Shown here in pieces: positions 1-5,807 of a stretch of 6,742 nucleotides of DNA. Position 1 is the first letter of the stretch; each line of letters opens with the position of its first letter. This stretch comes from Planctomycetota bacterium (GTDB lineage Bacteria; Planctomycetota; Phycisphaerae; FEN-1346). Position numbers and translations under genes: made by a program. A model generated the notes under the pieces. That model searched no databases, was not told the DNA's origin, and saw only the letters and a list, made by a program, of their open reading frames with translations. Location of the stretch: the NCBI GenBank assembly GCA_026386995.1, contig JAPLMO010000149.1:1-6742 (forward strand), written 5' to 3'.

Positions 1-1
1 G

Positions 2-292
2 CGGTACACGCTCATCGGCGACGTGAACCTCGACGGCATCGTCGACGACAGCGACATCTCGATACTGTCGAACAATTACGGCTTTACCGACCAGAGTTGG
101 GCCAATGGCGACGTCTACGGCTACGACGGGATCGTCAGCGACGACGATGTCGGGCTTCAGGCCAACAATTACGGTATGATGGTCGGTCAGTTGACGGGCG
201 GGATAAGCGCGGTTCCCGAGCCGGCGACGCTTTCGTTGCTGGCTCTCGGAGCGGCGGCCATTATCACCCGTCGCCGTCGGGCGGGCCGGTAG
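2..292 (+). CDS. C-terminal part of a dockerin-like PEP-CTERM protein (5' end outside the window)
   Basis: The reading frame is open from the window edge to a TAG at 290-292 and gives 96 residues, so the start and main domains are missing. Residues 6-27 carry a dockerin/EF-hand-like calcium loop (D-V-N-L-D-G-I-V-D-D-S-D). A second, degenerate loop (D-V-Y-G-Y-D-G) follows and ends, like the first, in NNYG. After a short linker comes a PEP-CTERM sorting tail: VPEPATL, a hydrophobic segment, then a basic end (RRRR). Such tails are known to direct Sec-exported proteins to exosortase processing at the envelope. The stretch 1-231 is nearly the same as 5472-5711 in the S1-protease fusion downstream, so the missing part may be a related large repeat protein, but this cannot be seen. 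The tail and loops are clear; the protein's function is not. Confidence 0.9.
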   Translation, partial: RYTLIGDVNLDGIVDDSDISILSNNYGFTDQSWANGDVYGYDGIVSDDDVGLQANNYGMMVGQLTGGISAVPEPATLSLLALGAAAIITRRRRAGR

Positions 293-316
293 TTAGGGTT
301 TAGTTAGGCGGCAACC

Positions 317-350
317 CCTCCTGGAGGCCCTAAAAAAGCCTCCAGGAAGG
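317..350 (+). terminator. Hairpin after the first gene, possible terminator or 3' stabiliser
   Basis: A perfect 10-bp inverted repeat (TCCTGGAGGC at 319-328 and its complement at 338-347) surrounds a 9-base A-rich loop, and CC/GG at 317-318 and 349-350 extend it past a bulged A. It starts 24 bases after the stop codon, where a terminator would be expected. The bases that follow are a run of A rather than T, so it is not a canonical rho-independent terminator on this strand. It may instead stabilise the mRNA end or separate the first gene from the promoter at 371. Confidence 0.4.
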
Positions 351-370
351 AAAAAAAATTTCAGACTTAT

Positions 371-399
371 TTGACAAAAGGCTAAACGTAGGTTATAGT
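371..399 (+). promoter_or_regulatory. Sigma-70-type promoter for the PEP-CTERM gene at 447
   Basis: TTGACA at 371-376 matches the -35 consensus exactly. After an optimal 17-base spacer, TATAGT at 394-399 matches five of six bases of the -10 consensus. The region is an A/T-rich island in otherwise GC-rich DNA, and the next start codon (447) lies 47 bases after the -10. A purine-rich ribosome-binding site (AAAGGAAAG, 429-437) follows at suitable spacing. This predicts an mRNA leader of roughly 40 bases. Confidence 0.8.
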
Positions 400-446
400 A
401 AAGGTGAACCACGGTCAGTACCGAAGTCAAAGGAAAGGGTTTAATC

Positions 447-1613
447 ATGACTACGCGGAAACAGTATGTGGGGTTGCTGGGCGGGGCATTGGTTCTGGCT
501 GTCGTACTGGGTATTCTGGCCCCAGCGGCGCAGGCAGCTCCATTCCTGACGACGTATATGGAGGCCCGGGTTGCGGGCGGGTCGTGGGGCACGGTGGTGG
601 CGGTGGTTCCCGGCCAGGCTGTTGAGTACCGCATCATGGGCCTGATCTCCCCGGTGGGGACGGCCAACGTGAAGGTCGGTGCGGGCTTGGCCGGCACGAT
701 CGGCTCGCTGCATAAGGAAGGTTGGTTTGTGGTCAGCCCGCCGTCCGGCGACACCACTGTCAGCGGCGTCAACGGCATGAAGTTCAACGCCTATCAGACG
801 GCCGCGAACGACATCCAGGTGGACTTTGCGACGGCCGCCACAATGGCCGGCGGGACGTTCTCTGACGGCAAGGCGTGGAGTTTTGGGGCCGGCACGGGTG
901 CCGGCGGCGGCGCCCCGATGCCGCGGGCCGGCGGGATCGGCAATGACCTTGGGCTCATTCGTCCGCTCTTGGTGACCGGCATGTACGTCGGTGTGCCGAG
1001 CCTGAATAATCCGGCGCCCTTCCAGATCGCGTCGGGCAGCATGGGGACCGCCGGCGCGGCGACCAAGACGGACTCGAAGGTCCTGATGCAAGGGTATACC
1101 GATCCGGCTACGGGTTCTACGACCATAAACACGACGATGCGTGTGTGGAATGCGGCAACCCCGTCAGCGAACAAGGCCGTCAGTGAACAGGTGGGGTGGG
1201 CCGCCACCGATCCGGCGACGGTTTACAACGGCATCACGCTCTATACGCCGTGGGCCGAGGCCTCGATCATCAGCGTTATTCCGCCCAGCCCGCTTGATGT
1301 GTCGCTGGGCACCGGGTTGGCCGTGGGCGGCGCCGTGGGCTTCAGCAACCACACTACGGCCACCTATAACTGGACTATCGACGGCGGCTTGCCGATTCCG
1401 ACGCTGACGCCTGATCTGGCCCTCAGCAACGCTGAGTTGGTGGCCTTGCTAGGCGGGCTCCCGATGCGCACGGTCAACGTTGCCCTGCACATGATGACCG
1501 GTGATGGGGCTGCGGCCTCGGCCAGCACCGACGTGACGCTGACGCCCGAGCCGGCGACGATGGCCCTGCTGGGGCTCGGTCTGGTGACTTTGCTCCGTCG
1601 TCGGATGCGCTAG
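447..1613 (+). CDS. Secreted PEP-CTERM protein of unknown function
   Basis: 388 residues. The ATG at 447 is chosen because of the ribosome-binding site at 429-437 and because it gives a textbook Sec signal peptide: basic MTTRK, a hydrophobic core at about residues 8-25, and likely cleavage after AQA near residue 30. The mature part has no cysteine, is rich in Gly, Ala, Thr and Val, and shows no catalytic motif or domain I recognise; low-complexity Gly/Ala stretches occur around residues 148-165. Residues 366-388 are a PEP-CTERM tail (TPEPATM, a hydrophobic span, RRRMR), so the product is expected to be exported and sorted by an exosortase at the envelope or into extracellular matrix. The gene has its own promoter (371-399) and terminator (1639-1669), so it is probably monocistronic. 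A structural or matrix role is only a guess from composition and context. Confidence 0.9.
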   Translation: MTTRKQYVGLLGGALVLAVVLGILAPAAQAAPFLTTYMEARVAGGSWGTVVAVVPGQAVEYRIMGLISPVGTANVKVGAGLAGTIGSLHKEGWFVVSPPSGDTTVSGVNGMKFNAYQTAANDIQVDFATAATMAGGTFSDGKAWSFGAGTGAGGGAPMPRAGGIGNDLGLIRPLLVTGMYVGVPSLNNPAPFQIASGSMGTAGAATKTDSKVLMQGYTDPATGSTTINTTMRVWNAATPSANKAVSEQVGWAATDPATVYNGITLYTPWAEASIISVIPPSPLDVSLGTGLAVGGAVGFSNHTTATYNWTIDGGLPIPTLTPDLALSNAELVALLGGLPMRTVNVALHMMTGDGAAASASTDVTLTPEPATMALLGLGLVTLLRRRMR

Positions 1614-1638
1614 ACGACGCACTGAGAGGTTACAATCG

Positions 1639-1669
1639 AAAAGGCCGCCCCTAAGGGGGCGGCCTTTTT
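1639..1669 (+). terminator. Strong rho-independent terminator
   Basis: The GC stem GGCCGCCCC (1643-1651) pairs perfectly with GGGGCGGCC (1656-1664) around the loop TAAG. AAAA at 1639-1642 extends the pairing with the T run at 1665-1669. It starts 26 bases after the stop of the 447-1613 gene. The flanking A and T runs mean it could also act on the minus strand, although no minus-strand gene is evident here. It isolates the S8 protease gene from the upstream promoter. Confidence 0.92.
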
Positions 1670-1711
1670 CGTTCGGCGGCGGGAACGTAATGCGTCAGTT
1701 ACGAGGGTGGC

Positions 1712-2908
1712 ATGGTCACGCAACGTACGTGTTTAGCGTGTGGCGCGCACCGCAATAGCGGATGTGGCACGGCTGGCTTGTCCAGCCGTGGTGGGATGGC
1801 CCGCGGCGTTTTCCACGGCTGGACAAGCCAGCCGTGCCACACCGCTGCCGGAAAAGGGAGCAGCCCCCTTTTCCTCGCTGCGCTGAACACCTTTGTCCTG
1901 GCACTGGTCGTCCTCGTCGGCGGCACGGCGGTCTGCCTGGCCGACACGATTCCGAACGACCCGTACTACGTTCCCTACCAGTGGTACGGCCCCGCCATCG
2001 GGCTTCCGGCGGCCTGGAGCATCAGCACCGGCAGCCCGGGCGTTATCGTGGCCGTCCTGGATACGGGCGTCATGGCCTACACGCCGGACCTGGCGGGCCG
2101 CGTGCTGGACCCGCTCTCGGGCACTGGGTCGGCCCCTCTGGACGGGACGGCCAACCATCACGGCACGTGGGCGGCCAGCGTGGTGGGGATGGGCGTCGAC
2201 AATGGGATCGGAGGGGCGGGCGTCGGGAACTTCACGATACTGCCTGTCACAGTGACTAATACGGGCGGCGGAAACATGTCGGACTGGATAGCCGCCGGCA
2301 TCCGGCTGGCAGCCGACAACGGGGCAAGGGTGATCAACATCTCGCAGCGGACCCTTTCGTACAGCATTCTGGACGAAGCCGCCGGCTACGCGCTCAGTAA
2401 AGGCGCCCTGACATTTGTGGCCTCGGGCAACACGAACCAGCGATTCAATCTGCCGGACTACGCGAACCTGGTTTTCGTTTCCGGCACCGACGCCAGTGAT
2501 TCGCGATGGAACGAAGGGGCCGAGGGGAGCACCTGGGGCCCCTTTGTGGACCTGTCGGCCCCAGCCGATAACATCGTGGTGGCCGACCCGACGCTGGGAA
2601 ACGGCTACGGCCTGGGTCACGGAACGAGTTTTGCCACGCCCCTGGCCGCCGGGGCCGCCGCCCTGGTCTGGTCCATCAACCCGGCCCTCACCCCGGACGA
2701 GGTGCTCAGCATCCTTTATACGACCGCCGACGACCTGGGTCCGATCGGCCGGGATGAGGTCTACGGCAACGGCCGGATCAATATCGGCCGCGCGGCAGGG
2801 CGGGCGTACCAGATGACGCTGACACCCGAGCCGGGCACGCTGGTGCTTCTGGGGATGGGGCTGGCGGCGTCGGTGGCGAGGCGGCTCGGCCGCCGCGCAA
2901 AAGCCTGA
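1712..2908 (+). CDS. Subtilisin-like (S8) serine protease with PEP-CTERM tail
   Basis: 398 residues as drawn. The subtilase triad is complete: Asp117 (VLDTGV), His150 (HHGTW), Ser306 (GTSFATP), with the oxyanion Asn240 in ASGN. Residues 371-398 form a PEP-CTERM tail (TPEPGTL, a hydrophobic span, a basic end), so this is an exported, envelope-sorted endopeptidase. The hydrophobic signal core spans about residues 53-77, with likely cleavage after CLA at 77. The start is uncertain. ATG 1712 has GAGG at 1703-1706, five bases upstream, but it puts a 50-residue stretch before the signal core, and that stretch is mostly encoded by the palindrome at 1758-1845. The ATG at 1796 lies in the palindrome's loop. 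The drawn N-terminus has five cysteines, the mature enzyme none, which suggests the leader is not original. No clear promoter lies between the terminator at 1669 and the start. The protease call is firm; the 5' end is not. Confidence 0.88.
   Translation: MVTQRTCLACGAHRNSGCGTAGLSSRGGMARGVFHGWTSQPCHTAAGKGSSPLFLAALNTFVLALVVLVGGTAVCLADTIPNDPYYVPYQWYGPAIGLPAAWSISTGSPGVIVAVLDTGVMAYTPDLAGRVLDPLSGTGSAPLDGTANHHGTWAASVVGMGVDNGIGGAGVGNFTILPVTVTNTGGGNMSDWIAAGIRLAADNGARVINISQRTLSYSILDEAAGYALSKGALTFVASGNTNQRFNLPDYANLVFVSGTDASDSRWNEGAEGSTWGPFVDLSAPADNIVVADPTLGNGYGLGHGTSFATPLAAGAAALVWSINPALTPDEVLSILYTTADDLGPIGRDEVYGNGRINIGRAAGRAYQMTLTPEPGTLVLLGMGLAASVARRLGRRAKA
1758..1845. repeat. Double-palindrome repeat element, copy 1
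   Basis: The arms 1763-1791 and 1813-1841 are perfect 29-bp inverted complements around a 21-base centre. GCGG/CCGC at 1758-1761 and 1842-1845 extend the pairing past one bulged A. Each arm is itself a small hairpin: CACGGCTGG, loop CTTGT, CCAGCCGTG. This gives two nested levels of pairing, as in bacterial REP/BIME-type intergenic repeats. The element matches in design, and partly in sequence, the copy at 2943-3022. No transposase lies nearby. It is unusual in lying inside the apparent 5' coding part of the S8 protease gene. Membership of a named repeat family is inferred, not established. Confidence 0.88.
1850..1874. repeat. Short inverted repeat within the S8 leader region
   Basis: GGAAAAGGG (1850-1858) pairs perfectly with CCCTTTTCC (1866-1874) around a 7-base loop. 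It follows copy 1 of the double palindrome by four bases and directly precedes the codons of the hydrophobic signal core. Structured DNA of this kind is more typical of an intergenic region than of a signal-peptide coding stretch. It has a short T run in the 3' arm but no longer T tract, so I do not call it a terminator. Confidence 0.6.
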
Positions 2909-2916
2909 AAGTGGCG

Positions 2917-2946
2917 CTAGCGCTCTGTCAAGACTGAATCTGCGGG
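2917..2946 (+). repeat. Imperfect direct repeat, left copy
   Basis: This begins with CTAGCGCT, then has a GTCA block and ends in CTGCGGG. The same blocks in the same order, with a few small gaps, recur at 3062-3086. The pair brackets the double palindrome at 2943-3022, and the end of this copy overlaps the palindrome's first bases. The left copy also contains the 10-bp palindrome GCGCTAGCGC (2914-2923). Origin unknown: the pair could be remains of an insertion or a duplicated regulatory site. Confidence 0.45.
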
Positions 2947-3022
2947 TGCCACGGCTGCGCTGTTTGCAGCCGTGCTTGCCTGCCAAAGACCACGGCTGCA
3001 AACAGCGCAGCCGTGGCACCCG
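2943..3022. repeat. Double-palindrome repeat element, copy 2
   Basis: The arms 2943-2974 and 2991-3022 are perfect 32-bp inverted complements around a 16-base centre. Each arm also folds on itself: CACGGCTGC, a 7-base loop, GCAGCCGTG. Compared with copy 1, the innermost stem pair is swapped (G-C to C-G), so both copies keep full pairing despite sequence change. It begins 35 bases after the S8 protease stop codon and could act as a transcript-end hairpin for that gene, although no T tract follows. Confidence 0.9.
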
Positions 3023-3061
3023 GTCGCCCTGGATAAGATATCATCTGAGTGAAACACTACA

Positions 3062-3086
3062 CTAGCGCTGTCATACTAACTGCGGG
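3062..3086 (+). repeat. Imperfect direct repeat, right copy
   Basis: This is the counterpart of 2917-2946: CTAGCGCT, GTCA, then CTGCGGG. Its end forms ACTGC-GG-GCAGT (3079-3090), a dyad 30 bases before the -35 box at 3121. That makes an operator role conceivable but unproven. Confidence 0.4.
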
Positions 3087-3120
3087 CAGTCGTAACTGAG
3101 GGAATGTTTCTCCGGCCGGT

Positions 3121-3148
3121 TTGACTTTCCCCTTTTTTGACTTAAAAT
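3121..3148 (+). promoter_or_regulatory. Promoter for the S1-protease fusion gene
   Basis: TTGACT at 3121-3126 matches five of six bases of the -35 consensus, and TAAAAT at 3143-3148 five of six of the -10 consensus, with a 16-base spacer. The block is T/A-rich against a GC-rich background. The TTG that opens the longest reading frame of the following gene is the first codon-sized part of this -35 box, so it would not be in the mRNA; this argues for the ATG at 3232 as the true start. Confidence 0.65.
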
Positions 3149-3154
3149 ATACAG

Positions 3155-3231
3155 TAGAGGATGGCAGTGCGCCAGCCACCCGGACGCGTCCCGGGGCGGA
3201 CTCGCCTTATGGCAAGAAAGATCGGTGGTCG
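3155..3231 (+). other. GC-rich 5' leader of the S1-protease fusion gene
   Basis: This is the predicted untranslated leader between the promoter and ATG 3232. It contains a 5-bp stem CCCGG/CCGGG (3179-3183 with 3191-3195, loop ACGCGTC) and a small GCC-TTAT-GGC hairpin at 3204-3213. There is only a weak purine stretch before the start (GGTGG, 3224-3228). I compared it by eye with the c-di-GMP-I riboswitch consensus and do not see the required tetraloop or core motifs, so no riboswitch is called. Confidence 0.3.
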
Positions 3232-5760
3232 ATGAGAGGGGCCAGTTTCCTACTGAGGGCGGTCATAATGCTGGCGGTCGCCGCGGCGATTCCGGCGTTC
3301 CCTGCCCAGGCCCTGGTCCAGCATCCCAATACCGTCGCCTACCCGAACAGCGAAGAGCCCCCGGTGATGGCCGACAAGCCGGTCGATGCCGTCGTGGGGC
3401 GGTGGAGCACGAACGCCTCGGCCGTGGCCATTGGCCCTAACTATATCCTGACTACCGTCCACCAAGGAGGCGGCATCGGGACCACCGTGAACTTCGGCGG
3501 CAACGACTACAGGGTCGCCGAAATCCTTCAACACCCAAAGGCCGACCTGAGGATTGCCAGGATTACGACCATGGACGGCCTGTCGCCGGCCAACCTGGCC
3601 AGTACGGTGGGGTATTACTCCAGCCAGAATGAGTACAAAAAGACGGCCGTCATAGGCGGGTTCGGCCTCGGCCGTGGTGACACCTATCCGAATTACTACA
3701 CATGGTCCGGATCGGGCAACACCACCGAGCGTTGGGGTCAGAACTACATCGAGCTTTACCCCAGCAGCACCAGCGACCCGCTGTCGTTCTCATCCCAGTT
3801 GATTACGGCGCTTTTCGACAATTACGGCGTCGACAAATGGGTATCCTACGAGGCGTGCGTCGCCGTGTTCGATTCGGGAGGCGGATGGTTCCTGCGGGAG
3901 GGCGGCACCGGGCCGTGGCAGGTGGCCGGCCTGTCGCGAGGCGTTACGCACGCACTTCAAAGTCAGTCGTGGTTCAGCGGCAACCAGCCCAACAACACCG
4001 GGGACCGGATGGATGCCGTCCGCATCAGCCAGTATGCCGGCTGGCTCGACAACGCCTTCAGTCCGTCGAAGTGGAACTCCGCGTCGGGCGGTAACTGGTC
4101 GGACGGCACGAAGTGGTCCGGCCCCGTGCCCGCCACGCAGGACAAGTGGGCGCTCTTCAGCGACACGGCCCCAGCCGCGCGCACTGTGTTCCTGACCACC
4201 ACCCCCCAGATCGGGACCCTGCGGTTCGACTGCGCCGGGGACGTTACGATCAGCCCCGTTTCCTCGAACAGCCTGGAGTTCAAGGTGACCAATAACACGC
4301 AGGACGCGGGATTGCTGGAGACGGCCGCGGCGAACGGCAACGGAGCGCTCACTATCACCGCGCCCATCTACCTGAGTTCGCCGCTGGTGGTGAGGCCGAA
4401 CTCCAGCGGCACGCTAACCATCTCGGGCAACATCTCCGACCCCTTGGATAGCAAGACGCTGACCAAGACCGGGACGGGGCTCCTGGTGCTATCGGGGGCC
4501 AACACGTACAAGGGCGGCACGTATATCACCCAGGGAACGCTCCGCGCAACCGCCGCCGGGGCGCTCGGCAACACGAGTTCCAGTTACGTTACGCTTGTGG
4601 CCGGAGCCACGCTCGACATCCGGAGCGACTCGGCCCTGACGCTCAATAACACGGTGAAGGTGGCCGCTCATCCGACGAGCCCGGCCATTACGACGGCCGT
4701 CTTCAACGTCGACCGGGCGACGGCCGGCCCGGCGCGGACCATGACCTTCGGAGGCACGCTGACCACCGACAGCGCCGTGACCTTGAGCACCACCACAGCC
4801 ACCGGTTGTTCGCTGGCTTTCAGCGGCCTGGCAACCGTGGCCGCAGGCACGACTATCAACACCGCCGGCGCGGACTTTGCCCTTACGGGCGGCCTGTCGT
4901 TGGCTGGCGGGATCCTCACGAAGTCGGGCGCCAAGAAACTCTCGCTGTCGGGCACGCAGACCTACGGCGCGGGGACGACGCTGAGGGTCAACGACGGAAC
5001 GCTGACGCTGAACAGCGACGCCGGCTCGGCCTCGGCGTACAACCTCAGCCTTGCGACCAGCAACGCGGCCACGGTCAATTTGGGGGCCTCGCAGCACCTG
5101 GCGGCCCTGAGCCTCGGCGGCACGTCCATCGCAACCATCACCCCTGGCGGCCACAAGACCGTTGCCACGACGGCCTTTACGATCGCCGGCGGCACATCGC
5201 CCACCGCCACGCTGGACGTGAACGACAACTTCCTGGCCATCAACTACACCGGCGCCAGCCCCTTTGCCGACGTGCGGGCGCAGATCAAGTCCGCGTACAA
5301 CGCGGCGGCCGGCGGCGACTGGCGCGGCCGAGGCATCACCTCGGCGCTCTTGGCCGGCGGCTCGACCGCCAACGGCATCGGTTACGCCGAGAACAACACA
5401 GGGGCCGTGTCGTTCGGCTCCGGCACCCCGTTTGGCGACTACGCGGGCGCCGATAGCACGACCGTCCTCGTGCGGTACACGCTCATCGGCGACGTGAACC
5501 TCGACGGCATCGTCGACGACAGCGACATCTCGATCCTGTCGAACAATTACGGTTTTACCGGGATCAGTTGGGCCGATGGCGACGTCTACGGCTACGACGG
5601 GATCGTCAGCGATGACGACGTCGGGCTTCAAGCCAACAATTACGGCATGACGGCCGGTCAGTTGACGGTCGGGATAAGCGAGTTGGCTGCGGTTCCCGAG
5701 CCGGCGACGCTGGCGCTGTTGGCCGTGGGCGGTCTTGTGGCGCTCCGTCGCCGCCGTTAA
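3232..5760 (+). CDS. S1 (trypsin-like) protease fused to autotransporter-associated repeats, dockerin-like pair and PEP-CTERM tail
   Basis: 842 residues from ATG 3232, which directly gives a classical signal peptide (MRGASFLLR, hydrophobic core, cleavage near AQA at about 25). Residues 40-275 look like a chymotrypsin-fold protease: His77 in LTTVH, Asp105 in KADLRIA, Ser215 in FDSGGG. The usual cysteine after the active His is replaced by Gln. From about 284 a GNWSDGTKW...P...D motif introduces a long Thr/Ser/Gly-rich beta region. The autotransporter-associated strand repeat (LTKTGTGLLVLSGANTY...GTL) occurs at 410-442 and a weaker one at 562-595. Residues 753-808 are a dockerin-like pair, the first loop canonical (DVNLDGIVDDSD), the second degenerate. 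Residues 821-842 are the PEP-CTERM tail (VPEPATL, hydrophobic span, RRRR). There is no membrane beta-barrel, so it is not a type V autotransporter. Expected: an exported, exosortase-sorted surface or matrix protease. Substrate unknown. Confidence 0.88.
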   Translation: MRGASFLLRAVIMLAVAAAIPAFPAQALVQHPNTVAYPNSEEPPVMADKPVDAVVGRWSTNASAVAIGPNYILTTVHQGGGIGTTVNFGGNDYRVAEILQHPKADLRIARITTMDGLSPANLASTVGYYSSQNEYKKTAVIGGFGLGRGDTYPNYYTWSGSGNTTERWGQNYIELYPSSTSDPLSFSSQLITALFDNYGVDKWVSYEACVAVFDSGGGWFLREGGTGPWQVAGLSRGVTHALQSQSWFSGNQPNNTGDRMDAVRISQYAGWLDNAFSPSKWNSASGGNWSDGTKWSGPVPATQDKWALFSDTAPAARTVFLTTTPQIGTLRFDCAGDVTISPVSSNSLEFKVTNNTQDAGLLETAAANGNGALTITAPIYLSSPLVVRPNSSGTLTISGNISDPLDSKTLTKTGTGLLVLSGANTYKGGTYITQGTLRATAAGALGNTSSSYVTLVAGATLDIRSDSALTLNNTVKVAAHPTSPAITTAVFNVDRATAGPARTMTFGGTLTTDSAVTLSTTTATGCSLAFSGLATVAAGTTINTAGADFALTGGLSLAGGILTKSGAKKLSLSGTQTYGAGTTLRVNDGTLTLNSDAGSASAYNLSLATSNAATVNLGASQHLAALSLGGTSIATITPGGHKTVATTAFTIAGGTSPTATLDVNDNFLAINYTGASPFADVRAQIKSAYNAAAGGDWRGRGITSALLAGGSTANGIGYAENNTGAVSFGSGTPFGDYAGADSTTVLVRYTLIGDVNLDGIVDDSDISILSNNYGFTGISWADGDVYGYDGIVSDDDVGLQANNYGMTAGQLTVGISELAAVPEPATLALLAVGGLVALRRRR
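5472..5711 (+). repeat. Near-copy of window positions 1-231 (dockerin-like/PEP-CTERM cassette)
   Basis: Bases 5472-5534 are the same as 1-63 without a mismatch. Over the next approximately 145 aligned bases I count about 15 mismatches, and then there is a 9-base insertion just before the VPEP codons. Similarity ends soon after the PEPATL codons. At protein level about six residues differ before the tail. The direct repeat joins the ends of two different genes, which suggests recent duplication or gene conversion of this cassette. Confidence 0.9.
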
Positions 5761-5771
5761 TACTACAAGGC

Positions 5772-5792
5772 CGCGATAGAGGGCCTCTCGCG
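5772..5792 (+). other. Small hairpin after the S1-protease fusion gene
   Basis: CGCGA (5772-5776) pairs with TCGCG (5788-5792), with an inner GAG/CTC stem and a two-base bulge. It starts 11 bases after the TAA at 5758-5760. No T tract follows, so termination is possible but unsupported. It lies just before a strong Shine-Dalgarno sequence. Confidence 0.3.
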
Positions 5793-5800
5793 AAGGAGGT
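5793..5800 (+). promoter_or_regulatory. Perfect Shine-Dalgarno of a gene that has lost its start codon
   Basis: AAGGAGGT matches the full anti-Shine-Dalgarno complement. Seven bases later, in the frame of the TIGR03067 pseudogene, lies TTA (5808-5810), one base from a TTG start and two from ATG. No ATG, GTG or TTG occurs in this frame nearby. ATT at 5807 is in another frame that stops after about 20 codons. Confidence 0.6.
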
Positions 5801-5807
5801 AGAGCGA

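Noticed and set aside
1733..3019. Long minus-strand reading frame opposite the S8 protease
   Set aside because: It covers the protease gene and both palindromes, has Arg/Gly-rich composition and no domain; the catalytic motifs are all on the plus strand.
1758..3022. CRISPR array or composite transposon
   Set aside because: The repeats are palindromic pairs about 1.1 kb apart with no regular spacers, and there is no transposase or cas gene in the window.
3155..3231. Possible c-di-GMP (GEMM) or other riboswitch in the leader of the S1-protease gene
   Set aside because: There are two short stems and a GCC-TTAT-GGC hairpin, but I cannot find the GNRA tetraloop or the conserved core; a covariance-model search would be needed to support it.
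3640..5400. Type V autotransporter
   Set aside because: Only the passenger-type strand repeats are present; the C-terminus is a dockerin-like pair plus PEP-CTERM tail, with no outer-membrane beta-barrel.
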